A stretch of DNA of 64,000 nt from S010-25 sp964441285 (GTDB lineage Bacteria > Pseudomonadota > Gammaproteobacteria > SZUA-229): positions 108,459-172,458 of the forward strand of contig CAYTUK010000005.1 in the NCBI GenBank assembly GCA_964441285.1, in the 5' to 3' direction. Both the position numbers and the translations under genes were made by a program. Shown one piece after another: positions 61,285-64,000 of this stretch. Within the stretch, counting starts at the first letter, position 1. Every line of letters begins with the position of its first letter. The notes under the pieces are model-generated. The model had not been told where the DNA came from, did not search any database, and was given only the letters and a program-made list of their open reading frames with translations.

Positions 61285-61596
61285 ATGTCATCAATTAAGA
61301 TACGTGCCAGGGTAAAAAATGGCGACGCAAAGGTAAAATGCTTAATCAGTCACCCGATGGAAACTGGTCTGCGTAAAAATAAAAAAACCCACAAATTAAT
61401 TCCCGCGCATTTTATCCAGGAAGTTACCTGCAAGCATAAAGGCACAACCGTGCTAGACGCTCTATGGAACATAACAATTTCTAAAAATCCTTTTTTTGCC
61501 TTCTCCTTCAAGGGCGCAAAAGCAGGTGACAAAATAGAAATTAGCTGGGTAGATAACACTGGAAAAAGTGATTCACGCGAGGTCAGGATAAAATAA
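61285..61596 (+). CDS. soxZ: Sulfur oxidation protein SoxZ
   Basis: Partner of SoxY in the SoxYZ carrier; it has no signal peptide and is exported with SoxY through Tat. The 103-residue sequence shows IKIRARVKNGDAKVKCLISHPMETGLRK, typical of SoxZ, and the ending DSREVRIK. GAGGT lies 9 bases before the ATG at 61285. The frame extends upstream over the soxY end but without similarity. Confidence 0.96.
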   Translation: MSSIKIRARVKNGDAKVKCLISHPMETGLRKNKKTHKLIPAHFIQEVTCKHKGTTVLDALWNITISKNPFFAFSFKGAKAGDKIEISWVDNTGKSDSREVRIK

Positions 61597-61648
61597 TCCG
61601 ACCTCCGTCCAACATCTTATTCCGGGATAACAATTACAAAGGTGAACC

Positions 61649-62482
61649 ATGAAAAATATTGTTACTGCATTATCTGTAATGCTTGTACTTGCAGCTCCGT
61701 TTGCAGCACAGGCAACACCAGGTGATGATCTGAAGGCATTCCGCGAGTACTTTACGAATAGATTTCCTAATGTACCTGTGAGTGATTTTATAAACGGCGT
61801 TTATGCCATTAATAAACCAGCACGCCAACAATGGGAAGCGCTTATGCAGTTTCCTTCCTATGACATTGCTCTTGATAAGGGCAAGGCTCTGTTTAAGAAA
61901 AAATTTGCTAATGGTAAAGGGTATGCTGACTGCTTTCCAAACTATAAGAAAGGCATTAAACAAAACTACCCTTATTTTGACAAACAAAGTGGTAAGGTTA
62001 TAACAATGGAAGCGGCTATCAATACATGCCGCACAAATAATGGCGAAAAACCATTGAAATGGAAGAAAGGCCCCATCACACAAGTTGGTGCTTATATCGC
62101 TTTCCTTTCCAGAGGCCACAAAATCAACGTTAAAGTACCGAACGATCCCAGGGCACTCGCCGTGTACAACCGTGGTAAAAAGTTCTTTTACGCCAAACGT
62201 GGACAGTTGAACATGTCCTGTGCTGACTGCCATTATTACAATGCAGGTAAACGCATCCGCGCTGACATATTAAGCCCGGCTCTGGGTCATCCATCCGGCT
62301 TCCCTGTGTACCGTAATAAATGGGGTGGCATGGGTACATTGCAACGTCGTTACGCTGGCTGTAACAAACAGGTTCGCGCTAAACCCTTTAAAGCTCAGAG
62401 CAAAGAGTATACCGCACTCGAGTACTTTGAAACGTATATGAGCGATGGCCTGGAAGAAAATGGGCCAAGCATCCGTAAATAA
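61649..62482 (+). CDS. soxA: L-cysteine S-thiosulfotransferase subunit SoxA (mono-haem)
   Basis: Haem subunit of SoxXA that joins thiosulfate to the SoxY cysteine. The 277-residue protein has a signal peptide ending at AQATPG. Only one CxxCH is present (CADCHYYNAG), so it is the single-haem type. The N-terminal cysteines in ADCFPNY and NTCRTNN stand where the second haem site would be and can form a disulfide. The catalytic cysteine that also ligates haem is in RYAGCNKQV. AAGGTG precedes the ATG. A strong terminator follows. Confidence 0.95.
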   Translation: MKNIVTALSVMLVLAAPFAAQATPGDDLKAFREYFTNRFPNVPVSDFINGVYAINKPARQQWEALMQFPSYDIALDKGKALFKKKFANGKGYADCFPNYKKGIKQNYPYFDKQSGKVITMEAAINTCRTNNGEKPLKWKKGPITQVGAYIAFLSRGHKINVKVPNDPRALAVYNRGKKFFYAKRGQLNMSCADCHYYNAGKRIRADILSPALGHPSGFPVYRNKWGGMGTLQRRYAGCNKQVRAKPFKAQSKEYTALEYFETYMSDGLEENGPSIRK

Positions 62483-62520
62483 GGCATGCGTAAATAGAGT
62501 TAGCGAGTAACTCACAAATA

Positions 62521-62553
62521 AAAAAGCCTCGGTCTAGTGACCGAGGCTTTTTT
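62521..62553 (+). terminator. Terminator of soxXYZA
   Basis: A perfect 14-bp stem (AAAAAGCCTCGGTC / GACCGAGGCTTTTT) with loop TAGT and a T-run. It lies 38 bases past the soxA stop and marks the end of the operon; soxB is not attached. Confidence 0.92.
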
Positions 62554-62602
62554 ATTTACAACCTCTCAATTTATTAACCCAGCGGGTAGAATTCCCATTG
62601 GG

Positions 62603-63049
62603 TTATTGACATCCCTTATCAATGTTGATCTGTCTTTTTTTCGTCCAGTCAATAATAGTCAGCCAGTCTTTTACCTGGTTAAAAGCTTTATCACTTGTAA
62701 CCAGTAGCGACAAAGTATCAATCGCATGAGCGGCTATCAGCATATCCATGCAGCTTAATATTTTACCTTTGGTTTCACATTGTGCGTGTAGCTTTGCATA
62801 CGTTGCCGCTACATCTGAATCCCAGTCCAGCACGGTCACACGTTTTAAAAACTCATCCACTGCGAGTGCCAACTGTTTAGATTTGGGTTGCTTTGCGACA
62901 CCTAATAACAATTCAGCTTCAGTAATAACAGAAATACATATAGTATGCATTGGCTCTGCCTTTAAACGCTCACGGACAATGGCTGGGTGACCTTTTATTA
63001 CATAACTGGCCGTATTGGTATCCAGCATAAAACGAATAACCTTCTTCAT
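62603..63049 (-). CDS. vapC: VapC-type PIN domain ribonuclease toxin
   Basis: Toxin of a type II toxin-antitoxin pair, 148 residues. The PIN-domain acidic residues are visible in FMLDTNTA, ITEAELLLG, SCMDMLIAAHA and VTSDKAFNQV. PIN toxins of this group cleave RNA, often initiator tRNA; the target here is unknown. The ATG at 63049 lies 2 bases past the antitoxin stop. It is convergent with sox and separated from it by the sox terminator. The pair is likely acquired. Confidence 0.93.
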   Translation of the reverse strand: MKKVIRFMLDTNTASYVIKGHPAIVRERLKAEPMHTICISVITEAELLLGVAKQPKSKQLALAVDEFLKRVTVLDWDSDVAATYAKLHAQCETKGKILSCMDMLIAAHAIDTLSLLVTSDKAFNQVKDWLTIIDWTKKRQINIDKGCQ

Positions 63050-63051
63050 TA

Positions 63052-63294
63052 TTAAAATAATTCCCTATCTACAGCAGGTGACTGGTCGCGGTCAATCAAA
63101 AAATCATCAAGGATTTTCAGTTTTTTTATTAATTCAAAATAATCGTCCCAGTTATCAGGTTTACGCGATAAAATCACATCACCCGTTTCTGTATTTTGGC
63201 GAATAAAAACCTCATTACCATCAAACCTGAAACTGGCCGGTAACCGTACTGCCTGACTGCACCCATTCATAAATAACTTTGCAGTTTGCTTCAT
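63052..63294 (-). CDS. vapB: VapB-type antitoxin (AbrB/MazE-like)
   Basis: An 80-residue antitoxin. The N-terminal DNA-binding domain of the SpoVT-AbrB/VagC kind is clear (KLFMNGCSQAVRLPASFRF). A short C-terminal tail binds the toxin (WDDYFELIKKLKILDDFL). GGAGAG precedes the ATG. Its promoter region (about 63311-63362) is very AT-rich and palindromic, as expected for autoregulation. Confidence 0.92.
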   Translation of the reverse strand: MKQTAKLFMNGCSQAVRLPASFRFDGNEVFIRQNTETGDVILSRKPDNWDDYFELIKKLKILDDFLIDRDQSPAVDRELF

Positions 63295-63310
63295 ATTTTT
63301 AACCTCTCCT

Positions 63311-63362
63311 TAATATATACTAATAATATATTAATAAGTAATATATATCAACAGTATATACT
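63311..63362. promoter_or_regulatory. AT-rich palindromic control region of vapBC
   Basis: TATATACT (63314-63321) and AGTATATA (63353-63360) are inverted, and TAATATATTA (63324-63333) is a perfect palindrome between them. The region directly precedes vapB on the minus strand. VapBC complexes commonly bind such sites to repress their own operon; binding here is inferred. Confidence 0.5.
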
Positions 63363-63581
63363 AAAGAGAACCCAGTAAAAATGCGACAATAAACTCAGTG
63401 ACATGACTTAACAACTTACCCATGCAGGCGCAACTCACGATCAAACCGATAATGGTTAAGCACCTGACTTGTATTGGTAATTGACGGGAATTCCGGCTCG
63501 CTTCAAATGACATCAATCAGATTCTATGCCGGCAAAGAGAATTTTTAACCGGTGAATTAACTTATAACTTATTGATTTATA

Positions 63582-63658
63582 TGGTGGTCATGGGTGGACT
63601 TGAACCACCGACCCCAGCATTATGAATGCTGTGCTCTAACCAGCTGAGCTACATGACC
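63582..63658 (-). tRNA. tRNA-Met (anticodon CAT, elongator type)
   Basis: A 77-base cloverleaf with encoded CCA. The acceptor GGTCATG pairs with CATGACC, the D-arm is AGCTCAGCTGGTTAGAGCA, the loop TTCATAA carries anticodon CAT, and the T-loop is GTTCAAGTC. The resemblance to bacterial elongator tRNA-Met favours that over tRNA-Ile2, but a lysidine-modified isoleucine tRNA cannot be ruled out by eye. Confidence 0.92.
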
Positions 63659-64000
63659 TTTTTGATTTTTAAGTGCTAAATGATGGCGTTATTTACGTCA
63701 AAATTCTTTGACTTTTTTCACCCGATCCAGAAAAAACTTCAGTACATTTCCTTCTTTCATTCTGACCATGACTCATTCCTTATGAATACTGTGCTACAGA
63801 GAGCCTTGCTCTAGCCGTGTCTGATCGGATAATTTGAAGGGCGCAAATTTTCGCGGTTTATGGCCTGAATGTCAATATAAACATAGAAATATATAATCCA
63901 ATCGAATACACACCTGATTACTCACATTAATGTTCTCGTTTCATCCTGTAGTGGTCTAATAGCACCGGACACTTTAATAAGAGAGAATAATTATCAACGA
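63659..64000. other. Gene-free right edge with possible insertion sequence end
   Basis: No gene is supported between the tRNA and the window edge. The sequence TGTAGTGGTCTAATA...CCGGACAC...AAGAGAG (from about 63948) resembles the left end and leader of IS3-family elements, which often read CCGGACAC before orfA. The element would continue outside the window. This is pattern memory, not an alignment. Confidence 0.3.
63750..63825 (-). pseudogene. Possible tRNA-Met fragment or duplicated anticodon arm
   Basis: TTATGAATACTGTGCT (63780-63795) matches the tRNA-Met segment TTATGAATGCTGTGCT at 15 of 16 bases, and CCATGA at 63765 recalls its acceptor. No complete cloverleaf forms. It may be a remnant left by an integration or duplication at the tRNA. 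The match is short, so confidence is low. Confidence 0.25.

Overview
The window is a chromosomal segment of a gammaproteobacterium that looks like a sulfur-oxidising chemolithoautotroph. Three things point there. A phosphoribulokinase gene marks the Calvin cycle. A soxX-soxY-soxZ-soxA operon marks thiosulfate oxidation. The housekeeping blocks are in typical gammaproteobacterial order: glyQ-glyS-gmhB-plsC, aspS-(yebC)-ruvCAB-ybgC-tolQRAB-pal-cpoB-queE-queC, rluD-pgeF-clpB beside divergent bamD, and ilvB-ilvN-ilvC-pssA-leuA. No soxB, soxCD, rRNA, CRISPR array or complete insertion sequence is present. The species cannot be fixed from this sequence.

Layout. 1-2808: 3' part of trmB, phosphoribulokinase (with a perfect FNR-type box in its upstream region) and a TatD nuclease. 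2862-7431 (minus): glyQ-glyS-gmhB-plsC. 7647-8219: an unrecognised protein. 8518-13975: an oxidative-stress and iron block with sodB, a lone dihydrolipoyl-dehydrogenase-like flavoprotein, rubrerythrin, a GlpC-like Fe-S protein, a DUF3501 protein and a cysteine-free Irr/Fur-type regulator. 14363-19151: djlA, a small unknown gene and a large orphan hybrid histidine kinase. 19321-31627 (minus): tRNA-Lys, queC, queE, the Tol-Pal operon, ruvABC, yebC, a lipase-like hydrolase and nadA. 31644-33989: aspS and an FmdB-type zinc-ribbon protein. 34289-37297: an SDR and a GGDEF/degenerate-EAL protein. 37413-44626: clpB, pgeF, rluD, bamD and nadE. 44859-47902: pilS-pilR. 48203-55636 (minus): rimI, a UDG-like protein, leuA, pssA, ilvC, ilvN and ilvB. 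55898-60164: an exported unknown protein, a FadL-type porin and a BepA-type protease. 60381-62482: soxXYZA. 62603-63294: a VapBC toxin-antitoxin pair. 63582-63658: tRNA-Met, followed by a possible tRNA fragment and a possible IS end at the window edge.

How the genes fit together. Phosphoribulokinase and Sox proteins supply carbon fixation and electrons from reduced sulfur. SodB and rubrerythrin handle superoxide and peroxide. The rubrerythrin promoter carries a TTAGA-N5-TCTAA palindrome on its -10 region, and the convergent Irr/Fur-type gene is the obvious candidate regulator. The Tol-Pal, BamD, BepA and PlsC/GmhB genes serve the envelope.

The main non-coding novelty is a family of about 134-bp palindromic repeats, with four full copies and two half copies, all between genes. 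They share outer TTACT/AGTAA ends and long imperfect arms, and in one copy the core is inverted relative to its ends. Other notable signals are a possible leucine-run leader peptide upstream of leuA, paired palindromes in the sox promoter, and a likely leaderless mRNA for the Irr-type regulator.
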